Shown: in pieces, positions 17,198 through 24,542 of the stretch
Layout of the letters: each line of letters starts with the position of its first letter
Position numbering within the stretch: position 1 is the stretch's first letter
Origin: a virus
Length of the DNA: 40,475 bases
Direction: 5' to 3' (one strand)
Virus record (IMG/VR): IMGVR_UViG_3300044591_000754
Span: 1 to 40,475 of that record
The notes under the pieces: model-generated
The model's input: only the letters and a program-made list of their open reading frames with translations
The model's database searches: none
Told to the model about the DNA's origin: nothing
Position numbers and translations under genes: made by a program

Positions 17198-17246
17198 CCT
17201 CCCGTAGGACGGGAGGGGCGCCGTGGTTTCCCGCCGACGCCCCTCC
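17198..17246 (-). promoter_or_regulatory. Two competing hairpins over the tail tubular A ribosome binding site
   Basis: On the minus strand, CCTCCCGT (17216-17209) can pair perfectly with ACGGGAGG (17205-17198), which contains the Shine-Dalgarno sequence of the gene starting at 17192. Alternatively, the upstream GGAGGGGCG (17246-17238) can pair perfectly with CGCCCCTCC (17220-17212). Positions 17212-17216 belong to both stems, so the two cannot form fully together. The arrangement looks like a translational switch or RNA-processing site. There is no U-tract, so it is not a typical terminator. Confidence 0.5.
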
Positions 17247-17269
17247 CTGTTCACTAACTCGTTACAAGC

Positions 17270-17473
17270 TCACTCCGTGCCTGCGGCTTCGGCCACCTTG
17301 CCCTTGCGGAGACGGCGAGGCGGAGCGTCGGAAACGGTCGGCTCCGGTTCCGCTTCCACTTCCTCGAGGTACTCGAGGTGATGGTTGCGCGGTCCCTTGT
17401 AGTCGAATACGTCTCCTGGCTGGCGCAGCCCGTTGTCCACAAAGCAGAGAATCTTGGCCTTGACCTTCGGCAT
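17270..17473 (-). CDS. Small conserved phage protein between cement protein and tail genes
   Basis: This is a 67-residue protein starting MPKVKAKILCFVDNGLRQPG and continuing with GDVFDY, then an acidic middle and a basic C-terminus. Short proteins with this opening (a lysine-rich strand, then FVDNG, then GD.FDY) sit near head-completion genes of many phages; the function is unknown. The start is ATG at 17473 behind a good TAGGAG site. It lies 12 bp after the cement-protein stop and is co-transcribed with the late genes. Confidence 0.75.
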   Translation of the reverse strand: MPKVKAKILCFVDNGLRQPGDVFDYKGPRNHHLEYLEEVEAEPEPTVSDAPPRRLRKGKVAEAAGTE

Positions 17474-17485
17474 GGATGGCTCCTA

Positions 17486-18004
17486 TCAGGCAACCGTAAA
17501 GCCGGAGGCATACGCCGTGCGGCCGTCCTGGATGTCCATGACGATGTCCGCGCTGATGACGCCGGCGCTGTGGGTGCCGGTGGTCACGACCTGAGCGCCG
17601 AGGTATCGCAGGCCAGCAGCAGCGATCTGCTGCGGGCTGATGCGGACCACGACCTGCCGGCCAGCAGCGAGGTTCGCGGTGGTGATGACGCCGACCTCGC
17701 CGACCACGATGTTGCCGGAGGCAAGCGTGGAGGACGAGGAGGCGACCACCTGGAACGTGGCGTTCGTGCCGCCCGCGAGGGCGGTCGTGACGGTGAACAG
17801 CACGTAGAGGTCGCGTCCCTCGCCGATGTCTCGGTTCTGGGTGCCCTGGCCGACCGTGTAGAGCGAGCCGCTCACCGTGGCGGTGTAGGCGGTGTTGCTC
17901 TGGAGATCGACCACGTCTGGCGTGCCGCTGGTGCCGGTGATGTACGTGCCGGCGGAAGTGATGGCCCCGGTGTTGCCGAGGCGGAGGTTCTGGTCAAGAA
18001 TCAT
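17486..18004 (-). CDS. Capsid cement protein, Bbp16 family
   Basis: This 172-residue protein lies directly after the capsid gene. The opening MILDQNLRLGNTGAIT and the core motif NRDIGEGRDLYVLFTV match the Bbp16 family of Bordetella phage BPP-1, the cement protein that sits on the capsid surface and stabilises it. The rest is beta-rich and ends in YLGAQVVTTGTHSAGVISAD. The start is ATG at 18004 with AGGA upstream. The intergenic space after the capsid stop contains a short hairpin (GTCCT-GAT-AGGAC on the minus strand). Confidence 0.85.
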   Translation of the reverse strand: MILDQNLRLGNTGAITSAGTYITGTSGTPDVVDLQSNTAYTATVSGSLYTVGQGTQNRDIGEGRDLYVLFTVTTALAGGTNATFQVVASSSSTLASGNIVVGEVGVITTANLAAGRQVVVRISPQQIAAAGLRYLGAQVVTTGTHSAGVISADIVMDIQDGRTAYASGFTVA

Positions 18005-18028
18005 TGTGTGTCCTTTCTGCCAGTCCTA

Positions 18029-19051
18029 TCAGGACAGGCGAGCTTCTGCGTTGATGAGGGCATCGACACGGCGGCACGGAACGCCGAGGAACGACAGCCA
18101 CGAGTACGGGGTGCCGAACTGCGACAGACCCTGGTTCACGGCCAGAACGTTCTGGCTGCGATCCATTGCCTTCACAGCAAGCCCGCTGTGGACGGTGCGG
18201 TTCATGTAGAAGGCAGCACGGCCCATCGACATGTTCGGGATGCGGTACATGGCGCGTGCCATGAGCTTCACGAGGTCGGTCGCAGCGGTATTGGCCTGCG
18301 TTCCGGTCACACCAACGAGATCGCTCACGTCGATGTTGGCGATGCGGACAACGTAGCGCCAGTCCTTCACGACCAGGCCGTTCTTCCACTGGTAACGGGT
18401 GGCGTAAGCCTGGAGGCGGTTGTTGCCGTCATAAACGGTCTGCTCGCCGAGATCCTCGTGCATGAGGCCGGCCGTCGAGCCCTTCGGGAACGGGCAATAG
18501 ACGGTGTTGTCGCCCCAAACAACGAGGTACACCGAGGTGTTGTCGCTGCCGGTGCCGCCGCCTTCGATGATGTTCTGGCCGATGCCCGACGAGCCAGGGA
18601 CCGCCGAGTACCGCGCCGCGAGGCCGAGGAACGACTTCGGCTCGATGGCGGGGTTTCCATAGAACATCGTGGTCGCCTGCGTCTGGTTCATGGCCTCGAG
18701 GAAGGCCACGTCCTCGGACAGGCGGAACTGCGAGGTGTTGCCGTTCAGCATGGCGAGATCCTTATCGACCTCGCTGCGAGCCTCGAGGATGCCGCAGGCC
18801 TCATCGACCTGGGCAGTCGTGCTCTTGCTGTTCGGGATACCCTGGTTGAGGGCACGCCAGTACACGGCCGGCAGGCCGGTGCGGATCACGACGCGCTCGC
18901 CGGTGGGCAGGTTGCCCTCCTTGAACACGCAGTCCTCGAGGATCTCGTTCGACTGCGAGAGGAGCTCCGCGATGACCGGAACACGGCCCTCGGGATCGGT
19001 GCGCTTCGCCCAATCGGCGAGCGTCAGGTTGGTGCTGGAAAGAACTGCCAT
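18029..19051 (-). CDS. Major capsid protein, BPP-1 type
   Basis: This 340-residue protein lies in the order scaffold, capsid, cement protein. The N-terminus (LTLADWAKRTDPEGRVP, then AELLSQSNEILEDCVFKEGN) and the YWRALNQGIPNSKSTTAQVD segment are typical of the BPP-1-like capsid family, which has a rearranged HK97-type fold. Later segments such as YLVVWGDNTVYCPFPKGSTA and GLVVKDWRYVVRIANID also fit. The start is ATG at 19051 behind AGGGA. Codon use is strongly GC-ending, as expected of a highly expressed structural gene. Confidence 0.92.
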   Translation of the reverse strand: MAVLSSTNLTLADWAKRTDPEGRVPVIAELLSQSNEILEDCVFKEGNLPTGERVVIRTGLPAVYWRALNQGIPNSKSTTAQVDEACGILEARSEVDKDLAMLNGNTSQFRLSEDVAFLEAMNQTQATTMFYGNPAIEPKSFLGLAARYSAVPGSSGIGQNIIEGGGTGSDNTSVYLVVWGDNTVYCPFPKGSTAGLMHEDLGEQTVYDGNNRLQAYATRYQWKNGLVVKDWRYVVRIANIDVSDLVGVTGTQANTAATDLVKLMARAMYRIPNMSMGRAAFYMNRTVHSGLAVKAMDRSQNVLAVNQGLSQFGTPYSWLSFLGVPCRRVDALINAEARLS

Positions 19052-19072
19052 GGTGGTTTCCCTTTCGTGGGT

Positions 19073-19768
19073 TTAGGTGCTAGTGGAGTACAGGGCGTCG
19101 GCGAGGTCATTGAACGAGCGGGGTCCGGCCGGTCTGGCTTCGCCCTTGTTGCCCGTGACCATGCTGTCCTCGCTGATCGCCTTCCCGGCGCGGAACATGA
19201 ACCGGATCACTTCCGGGTGGTTCCCGAGGCCGGACTCGTTGAGCAGGCTGCGGAGTTCGGAGGTGCCGAACGCATCGAGCGCCTTCTTCGCCACGGACAG
19301 GTTCTCCGACAGACGCTCGCCGCCAAACTCCTTGTCGGCCTTGCTGCTGTCGGCCCATCCGGTGCGGACGGCCTCAATCTGCGCCGCCTGACGCTCGGCC
19401 AGCTTTGGGCCGACTGCGTCAAGGACGCGCTGCGCGGCTTCCTGCGACAGGTTCAGCTCCTTCGCCACCTTCGAGTACTCGGCAATGACCTCGGAGTCGA
19501 ACGTTCGACCCTCCGGTGCCTTGAACTCGTAGGTTTCCGGCGCGGTCGGCTTGGCGTCGGCTGGTGCCTCGGCGGCCTTGGCGTCGTTGGCTTCAGGAGC
19601 CTTGCCGGCAGCGGCCGCATCCGCGGCTTGCCGGCCCTGGGTCGTGGTCGCCTTCTGCTCGCTGCCGTAGAGCTTCTCGGCCGTCGCCGAGACAACTGCG
19701 GCAGCATCGGATGCGGGAGCGGCTGTGGTGTTGGTTTCAGCCGTTTCCATCATCGTTGGTTCGTTCAT
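19073..19768 (-). CDS. Scaffolding protein (capsid assembly)
   Basis: This 231-residue acidic protein has an Ala/Thr/Glu-rich N-terminal half of low complexity and a helical C-terminal half. It contains YEFKAPEGRTFDSEVIAEYS followed by KELNLSQEAAQRVLDAVGPK, a pattern shared by scaffold proteins of podoviruses. It directly precedes the capsid gene. The ATG at 19768 overlaps the end of the upstream Bbp19-like gene by 32 bases, with AAGGAA upstream; a second ATG pair lies 5-6 codons in. It probably guides procapsid assembly and is then removed. No protease motif was seen. Confidence 0.8.
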   Translation of the reverse strand: MNEPTMMETAETNTTAAPASDAAAVVSATAEKLYGSEQKATTTQGRQAADAAAAGKAPEANDAKAAEAPADAKPTAPETYEFKAPEGRTFDSEVIAEYSKVAKELNLSQEAAQRVLDAVGPKLAERQAAQIEAVRTGWADSSKADKEFGGERLSENLSVAKKALDAFGTSELRSLLNESGLGNHPEVIRFMFRAGKAISEDSMVTGNKGEARPAGPRSFNDLADALYSTST

Positions 19769-20075
19769 CGTGTGCCTGTTCCTTCATCATTGCCGGGTAT
19801 TGCTCCGGGCAGAGCGCATGGACCATGCCGAGCATTCGTAGCCCGTAGTTCCTGCCGCCCTCCGCGAATGCCATCGACATCGCGTTGGTGTTGAAGGAAC
19901 TGCGGAACACGCCCGCCTGGTCCAGCAGCCGCCACACAATGCGACGGCCTCGCTTGCTGGACATGAGCCACTTCACGTCGGCCTCCTCGTTCTGCCGTTC
20001 CAGACGCTCACGGAGCTCTTTGTCGGCTCTGTCGCGCTCCTGGCCCCGCAGGTCGAGGGGGTCGTAATTGCTCAC
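19737..20075 (-). CDS. Bbp19-family structural protein
   Basis: This is a 112-residue protein with a charged N-terminus and the block GRRIVWRLLDQAGVFRSSF, then AFAEGGRNYGLRMLG and ALCPEQYPAMMKEQ. This matches the Bbp19-type protein encoded between portal and capsid genes in BPP-1-like phages; its exact role is unknown. The start is GTG at 20075, giving MSNYDPLDL, with only a weak ribosome binding site. The gene is separated from the portal by a homing-endonuclease insertion, which may have changed how it is translated. Confidence 0.82.
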   Translation of the reverse strand: MSNYDPLDLRGQERDRADKELRERLERQNEEADVKWLMSSKRGRRIVWRLLDQAGVFRSSFNTNAMSMAFAEGGRNYGLRMLGMVHALCPEQYPAMMKEQAHDERTNDDGNG

Positions 20076-20103
20076 GGCGGGACTGTATCCCTGTGGCTAA
20101 TGC

Positions 20104-20152
20104 TTACGGGTACTGTTAGACCTCAACACCAGAGGGCGATCCGTACCCGTAA
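20104..20152. repeat. Inverted repeat of TTACGGGTAC at the end of the HNH gene
   Basis: TTACGGGTAC (20104-20113) is followed by its exact inverse GTACCCGTAA (20143-20152). The right arm lies within the last codons of the HNH gene, and the left arm just past its stop. The same decamer occurs at 2921-2930 and 23203-23212. It may be a terminator-like or processing hairpin, or the footprint of a mobile element; there is no U-tract. Confidence 0.5.
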
Positions 20153-20622
20153 CTTTGTTCTGCTACACGACGTGCGGTTATCGCGAGATCCATCGTGTCA
20201 AATCGTCCGAGGCAATGCATTTTCCCATGCGCCTTGATATACGCAAACCACTTGCCTGATTGCCCTTCAAATCGAACGCCAGTAATTCCAGACGTGTTGT
20301 TTTTCTGACAACCTCGATTGATGCAGTTGGCCCTGTGCGACACATCTCGCAAATTTGAAAATCTGTCATCTGATTTATCGCGGTTTATGTGATCTACCAC
20401 TCCGGCCGGCCATTCTTTGGTGACATAAAACCACGCAAGCCTGTTTGCCCTATACAGCGATCCATCAATTCCAATGATTCGATATCCGAGTGAGTGAATT
20501 GTTCCTGCTCTTGAACCAGCAGATGTTCGCCCCTGTGATTTCAGCCACTGGAACTGCCCGGAATTTTCGTCATACGAAAGCAGTTCCAACAATCGAGAAT
20601 GAGTAATCTTCGCTGAAGCCAT
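20116..20622 (-). CDS. HNH homing endonuclease with AP2 DNA-binding domain
   Basis: This is a 168-residue protein when started at ATG 20622, which has a strong GGAGGT site seven bases upstream; an upstream in-frame ATG at 20667 has no such site. Residues 76-102 hold the HNH core (VDHINRDKSDDRFSNLRDVS, then Asn residues at 99 and 102). Residues 108-155 form an AP2-like domain (NNTSGITGVRFEGQSGKWFA ... LGRFDTMDLA). Free-standing genes of this kind cut a target in related phages and spread by recombination. It sits between the portal and Bbp19-like genes, which are normally adjacent, and has visibly lower GC than both, so it is probably a later insertion. Confidence 0.88.
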   Translation of the reverse strand: MASAKITHSRLLELLSYDENSGQFQWLKSQGRTSAGSRAGTIHSLGYRIIGIDGSLYRANRLAWFYVTKEWPAGVVDHINRDKSDDRFSNLRDVSHRANCINRGCQKNNTSGITGVRFEGQSGKWFAYIKAHGKMHCLGRFDTMDLAITARRVAEQSYGYGSPSGVEV

Positions 20623-20685
20623 TTCGCACCTCCATGCGGTTTGGTTAGAAGCTCTTTGCGTCTCCACAACGCATTGAGCTTCGCT

Positions 20686-22386
20686 TTACATCTGCCCAGT
20701 GTATCCGCTAAACATCGTCATCACGTCGGTGAGTGCGTTCTGCTGCCCGGTCGGTGCCTGCGCCATGTTCTTGACGCTCTGCGAGGTCTGCTGAAGCGCG
20801 GCTGCCTGTTCTTTCGCGGCCATCGCCTGATTTCGGGCGTCGCGCAGGAGCGCGACCTCCTTGTCGGCGATGATGAGCGACGGGTCCACGCCGAGCATGT
20901 CGGCGTATACGTCGGCCCACTGGTCCTGGTCGAACTTGTCGAGGATGTCGGGCTTCATGCGGGCGATGGCCCCGAGGTTCCCGACGAAGCGGTCCACGGC
21001 GTTGGTGCCGATGGCACGCTGCGCCTGCGCCAGCATGCTGACGAACTCAACGTTCAGGTCCATTCCCTGCAATTCCTGCGGAGCCGGCGGCAGTGCCCCA
21101 GACGCCACCATGCGCGTGAACGTGATGTCCACGAGCGGCGAAAGCAGCTCGTTGTGCAGCCGCTCGAGGACCGGGCCGAGCATGAGGAGCTTCTCCTCGT
21201 GGCGCTCGGCGACCTCGGTGGCGGTCATGCGGGTGTTCGGCGTGTTGGCGAGCATCAGGAACAGGTCCGCGTAGAACGAACCACGCACTCGCTCGCGGCA
21301 GTCCATGATGTCATTCAGCAGGTACTGGAGGTTCAGGTTGACCTCGAACGCGGTCTTGATCCCGTTCGACTGCCCGTCGTAGTACGACACTCCGCCCGGG
21401 AGCGTCTCCACGTCGCGGTTCTTCATGGACGCCGGCACCTGAAGCGGCGGCTTGGTCTGGTAGTCGATGGCCTGCGCCTTGCGGAGCTGCTCGTGCTGGA
21501 GCTGCTTGATGTCTCCGAGCGCCTCCATGCCGGGGCTGTTGCCGTAGATATCGCCGCCGATCACGGACCAGCGCGGGCAGAGCGCCGGGAAGTACTGGAA
21601 CCCGCTCTCGCGTAGGAACACGCCTTCCTCGCCGCCGACCTCGAAGTAATACGAACCCCACGGCATGTTCTTGGCGTCGCGCTTGCCGATGTCGCGGTCG
21701 GCGCGAGGCTCGATGGCGTGGATCACGGGCACCCACTGGTCGAGGTTCCCGGTGCGGTACATGTTCTGCACCGACACGCTGCACTTCTCGAGGCCAAACT
21801 CCTTGACCACCTGCGAGACGGTCATCTCGAACTCGCGGTACAGCGTGCAGACGCGGCCCTTTGCGTCGGTTGAGATGCAGTACTCGCCGCAGGTCAGCGG
21901 GTAGTGGTGGATGACGCTCTGGTAGTCGGGGAGCAGGATGGTGGCTGCGGTGCCGAACGTGCCGAGCTCCTCGTACATTTGGTGCAGCGCGTTGTAGGTG
22001 TTCGACTTCTGGAACACGCGCTGCATGCGCTTGGTCACGTCATCAAGCCAGAGCTTGACCGGGTCGTAGGAGTTGAGCTCCGGGTCCGGCGTGGCAAGGC
22101 GGAACCACTGCCGTGCCGGCGAGGTCGCGCCCGACATCATGCCTGCGCCGAGGACGCGCAGGGCGCGGGTGCCAGTCGAGTCGTAGATGTTGTTGTGGCG
22201 GCGGTATCCGCGGTCGCGGTCCTGGCGGAAGTAGCGCCCGTTGCGCGGCAGGATGTAGGAGGTGAGTTCCTGCCAGTGCGCGTACCAGGACGCACGCTCG
22301 CTCTTGAGCTGGCCCCACCGGGTGAACAGTCGATCCCGCGTGGGAGCGCCGGGATACGACGAGTTGTCTCCGGTGTACTCGCTCAT
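20686..22386 (-). CDS. Portal protein (head-to-tail connector)
   Basis: This 566-residue protein forms the dodecameric portal through which DNA enters and leaves the head. The N-terminal text (LFTRWGQLKSERASWYAHWQ, then SYILPRNGRYF), YDSTGTRALRVLGAGMMSG and SPARQWFRLATPD are typical of the podoviral head-to-tail connecting family (T7 gp8/BPP-1 type). The C-terminal part is helical and Gln-rich (EQAAALQQTSQSVKN), as expected of the portal barrel. ATG at 22386 starts immediately after the previous stop, so translation is probably coupled. Confidence 0.93.
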   Translation of the reverse strand: MSEYTGDNSSYPGAPTRDRLFTRWGQLKSERASWYAHWQELTSYILPRNGRYFRQDRDRGYRRHNNIYDSTGTRALRVLGAGMMSGATSPARQWFRLATPDPELNSYDPVKLWLDDVTKRMQRVFQKSNTYNALHQMYEELGTFGTAATILLPDYQSVIHHYPLTCGEYCISTDAKGRVCTLYREFEMTVSQVVKEFGLEKCSVSVQNMYRTGNLDQWVPVIHAIEPRADRDIGKRDAKNMPWGSYYFEVGGEEGVFLRESGFQYFPALCPRWSVIGGDIYGNSPGMEALGDIKQLQHEQLRKAQAIDYQTKPPLQVPASMKNRDVETLPGGVSYYDGQSNGIKTAFEVNLNLQYLLNDIMDCRERVRGSFYADLFLMLANTPNTRMTATEVAERHEEKLLMLGPVLERLHNELLSPLVDITFTRMVASGALPPAPQELQGMDLNVEFVSMLAQAQRAIGTNAVDRFVGNLGAIARMKPDILDKFDQDQWADVYADMLGVDPSLIIADKEVALLRDARNQAMAAKEQAAALQQTSQSVKNMAQAPTGQQNALTDVMTMFSGYTGQM

Positions 22387-22731
22387 TTAGCCCCCGAGGA
22401 GAGAGGTGCGCCCGAGCTGAAGATCCTGCGGATTGACGCCCATCGGCCCGGTGAGCATGGTGCTCGAGGGGCCGCCGCCCATCTCGGCGGCGGCACGTCC
22501 CATGATGTCGGCGACGGCTGGTTCGGCGCGGTTGGCGGCGGCCATTGCCTGCTGGCTACGGCGCTGTTGGCTGCGAGCCTGGGCGGCTGCGGCGTCCTGC
22601 GCCTGCTTCTGCTGGCCCATCGCCTGCTGCTGCATGGACGCGCCACGCTCGCCGGCGACGATGGCGTACCCGGTTCCGGCGGCTGCTGCGCCCGCTGCGA
22701 TGCCTGCGAGGATGGACGAAATCGCTGCCAT
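22387..22731 (-). CDS. Small Ala/Gln-rich membrane protein upstream of portal
   Basis: This is a 114-residue protein when started at ATG 22731, which has a near-perfect AAGGAG site. A hydrophobic segment at about 3-28 (ISSILAGIAAGAAAAGTGYA) is followed by a Gln/Ala-rich helix with many Arg residues. The composition recalls the gp14-like ejection protein downstream, so it may be a small virion protein, but no family was recognised. It lies 1 nt after the acetyltransferase stop and ends directly against the portal start. Confidence 0.75.
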   Translation of the reverse strand: MAAISSILAGIAAGAAAAGTGYAIVAGERGASMQQQAMGQQKQAQDAAAAQARSQQRRSQQAMAAANRAEPAVADIMGRAAAEMGGGPSSTMLTGPMGVNPQDLQLGRTSLLGG

Positions 22732-22732
22732 G

Positions 22733-23179
22733 TCATATCTCCTTGACGTGCGAACGTTCGGTGTTGACGTAACCCATGCGGGCAAGCATCTTGGCGATGG
22801 GCGTCTCGCCGTCCACGACGAGCTCGCTCATGCACAAGAACCTCGCGCCTGCGTCCTTTGCCCATCCCTCGAGCGCCGCCATGAGGCGGAACGGAATGCG
22901 CGTCATGCGGTGCGCCGGGTCCACCCACCACGCCAGTTCAATGGCGCACGGGATGCTCGGCGCAAACCACATAGGCGCGATTGCGCCCGCGATGGCCCCG
23001 ACCACCTTGCCTTCGACCTCCGCGACGAACATGCCGCCGGAGCGGACGATGGCCGAAATGCCCGTGCGAATGTCATCGTCGGACGGCTCGATCATCGTGC
23101 CGTACGCGCTGTAGCCGATGAAATCGCGGGCCATTGCGGTCAATTGGTCGATGTCCTGCTCGGTTGCCTGCCTGACCAT
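22733..23179 (-). CDS. GNAT-family N-acetyltransferase
   Basis: This is a 148-residue protein when started at ATG 23179 behind a strong GGAGGT site; an upstream extension in the same frame is arginine-rich shadow sequence. It has the GNAT order: an N-terminal strand/helix (MVRQATEQDIDQLTAMARDF); central strands with FVAEVEGKVVGAIAGAIAP (about 51-69); then ELAWWVDPAHRMTRIPFRLM, where the acetyl-CoA-binding turn would lie; and a C-terminal GYVNTERSHVKE strand. The usual Q/RxxGxG/A loop is replaced by HRMTRIP, so cofactor binding needs testing. GNAT genes are common beside terminase and portal genes in podoviruses, but the substrate is unknown. Confidence 0.82.
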   Translation of the reverse strand: MVRQATEQDIDQLTAMARDFIGYSAYGTMIEPSDDDIRTGISAIVRSGGMFVAEVEGKVVGAIAGAIAPMWFAPSIPCAIELAWWVDPAHRMTRIPFRLMAALEGWAKDAGARFLCMSELVVDGETPIAKMLARMGYVNTERSHVKEI

Positions 23180-23195
23180 GACTGTAGACCTCCGT

Positions 23196-24542
23196 CTAGC
23201 GGTTACGGGTACTGATCTCTTCGTACGGGTCGTAGTCGGTCGGTCGCGTGTCGATCTTCTCGCGCACCTCGCGTGGCAGCATCTTGGCGACCGGGTAGGC
23301 GAACGTGAGGCAGAGCGCGTCGGCCATGTCCGGGCTGCCGCCGCCCTGGAGCCGCTTCTTGATTTCGTCCTTCGACTCAAGCACGCGCTTGCCGGCAGCG
23401 TCGTACCAGTAGATCGGCGTGCTGATTTCCTGCTTCAGCGTGATGTCGTTGGGGATCGAGCCGCCCGCCTGTATCCACTCGCGTATGGCCCACCACATCT
23501 CGGTGCGCTTGTTGACGAACAGGTTGGCGTAGGTCGCCTTGCCGCCGAACGCGACCTCTGTCACGTCGTAGCCGAGCTGCCGCAGGCGGTCGATGACGCC
23601 AGCGCCTGCCCCGGCGTCGATGAACACAGCGTCCGGGTCGCGGTCCTCGATGACGTTGGCGATGGCTGCGGCGAGCGCCATGTTGTCGATGCCATGGTGG
23701 ACGATGGGCGGCTCCATGCGGAGCCCCTGGCGCAGGACGATCACGCTGCGGTCATCCCCGAACCGGGCCGGGTCCACGCCGACGATGAGCGGCTGGTCGA
23801 TGATGTCTCCGTCCTGGTACTGGCGCTGCGCGGCGTTCTCGGCGTCGGCGAGCGCAATGAGCTGATCGTCGCCAGCTGCGCTGAAGTCGCACAGGTATTC
23901 GCGTGCGAACGCCGCTTCTGGCATGTCACGCTCGAGGCGCTTGACCTCGTCGGGCGCGAGCGCATCGGTGTCGTAGACCGTGTACTTCGCCGCATACCAG
24001 TCCTCGAGGGAGCCGCTTGCGGCGCGGTAGTACAGTTCGCTGAACAGGTTGATCCCGGCGGGGGTGCCGATGAACAGCGCCCAGCCGCGGCGGTCGGACA
24101 GGGCGGGCTGGATGATGGCCTCCCATACCTCGGGCTTGATCTGCGCGACCTCGTCAATGACGCAGCCGTCAAGCCGCACGCCACGGAGGGCGTCCGGGTT
24201 GTCGCCGCCGAACAGGCGGATCGTGGCCTTGTTCGACCTGAACGTGACGGCGAGGTCGGCCTCGTTCACGTCCACGGACCCGGTGCGGATGAACGGGTCG
24301 ATCTTCTGCTTCAATCGCGCCCAAGCGATGGCCTTGGCTTGCTTTAAGAACGGGGCCACGTACACGAAGAATCCGAGATCCGACTGGCACTTCACCGCCC
24401 GGTGGAGAAGTTCCATGAGGGCGAGCTCGGTCTTGCCGGCGCGTCGGTGCAGGGCGAGGACGGTGAACCGCCGGCGCTCGAGGTGGCACCGCCGCTGCCA
24501 GTCCCGAGGCTCGTATCCGAGGCGGATGGTCTTATTCGCCAT
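23196..24542 (-). CDS. terL: Terminase large subunit
   Basis: This 448-residue protein is the DNA-packaging ATPase and nuclease. Walker A is HRRAGKTE at 32-39; Walker B is CVIDE at 127-131. The RNase H-like nuclease has GVDPARFGDD (Asp257), VFIDAGAGAG (Asp309) and SPDMADAL (Asp405/Asp408). The start ATG at 24542 overlaps the end of the small terminase gene by 11 bases. The stop lies beside a copy of the TTACGGGTAC repeat, which encodes the C-terminal STRN residues. Length and motifs indicate an intact enzyme. Confidence 0.96.
   Translation of the reverse strand: MANKTIRLGYEPRDWQRRCHLERRRFTVLALHRRAGKTELALMELLHRAVKCQSDLGFFVYVAPFLKQAKAIAWARLKQKIDPFIRTGSVDVNEADLAVTFRSNKATIRLFGGDNPDALRGVRLDGCVIDEVAQIKPEVWEAIIQPALSDRRGWALFIGTPAGINLFSELYYRAASGSLEDWYAAKYTVYDTDALAPDEVKRLERDMPEAAFAREYLCDFSAAGDDQLIALADAENAAQRQYQDGDIIDQPLIVGVDPARFGDDRSVIVLRQGLRMEPPIVHHGIDNMALAAAIANVIEDRDPDAVFIDAGAGAGVIDRLRQLGYDVTEVAFGGKATYANLFVNKRTEMWWAIREWIQAGGSIPNDITLKQEISTPIYWYDAAGKRVLESKDEIKKRLQGGGSPDMADALCLTFAYPVAKMLPREVREKIDTRPTDYDPYEEISTRNR
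23203..23212. repeat. TTACGGGTAC repeat at the end of the large terminase gene
   Basis: It is an exact copy of the decamer at 2921-2930 and 20104-20113, here within the last codons of the large terminase gene. A shortened copy (TACGGGT) follows near 23224. Confidence 0.45.

Noticed and set aside
14849-19894. Very long open frames on the plus strand opposite tail, capsid and cement genes (562 and 838 codons)
   Set aside because: They are antisense shadows of GC-rich genes: Arg/Val/His/Asp-rich, no domain pattern, no ribosome binding sites, while the minus-strand proteins match known families.
23180-23380. Longer N-terminus of the GNAT protein
   Set aside because: The extension is Arg/Ser/Thr-rich shadow of the large terminase frame; ATG at 23179 has a strong ribosome binding site.
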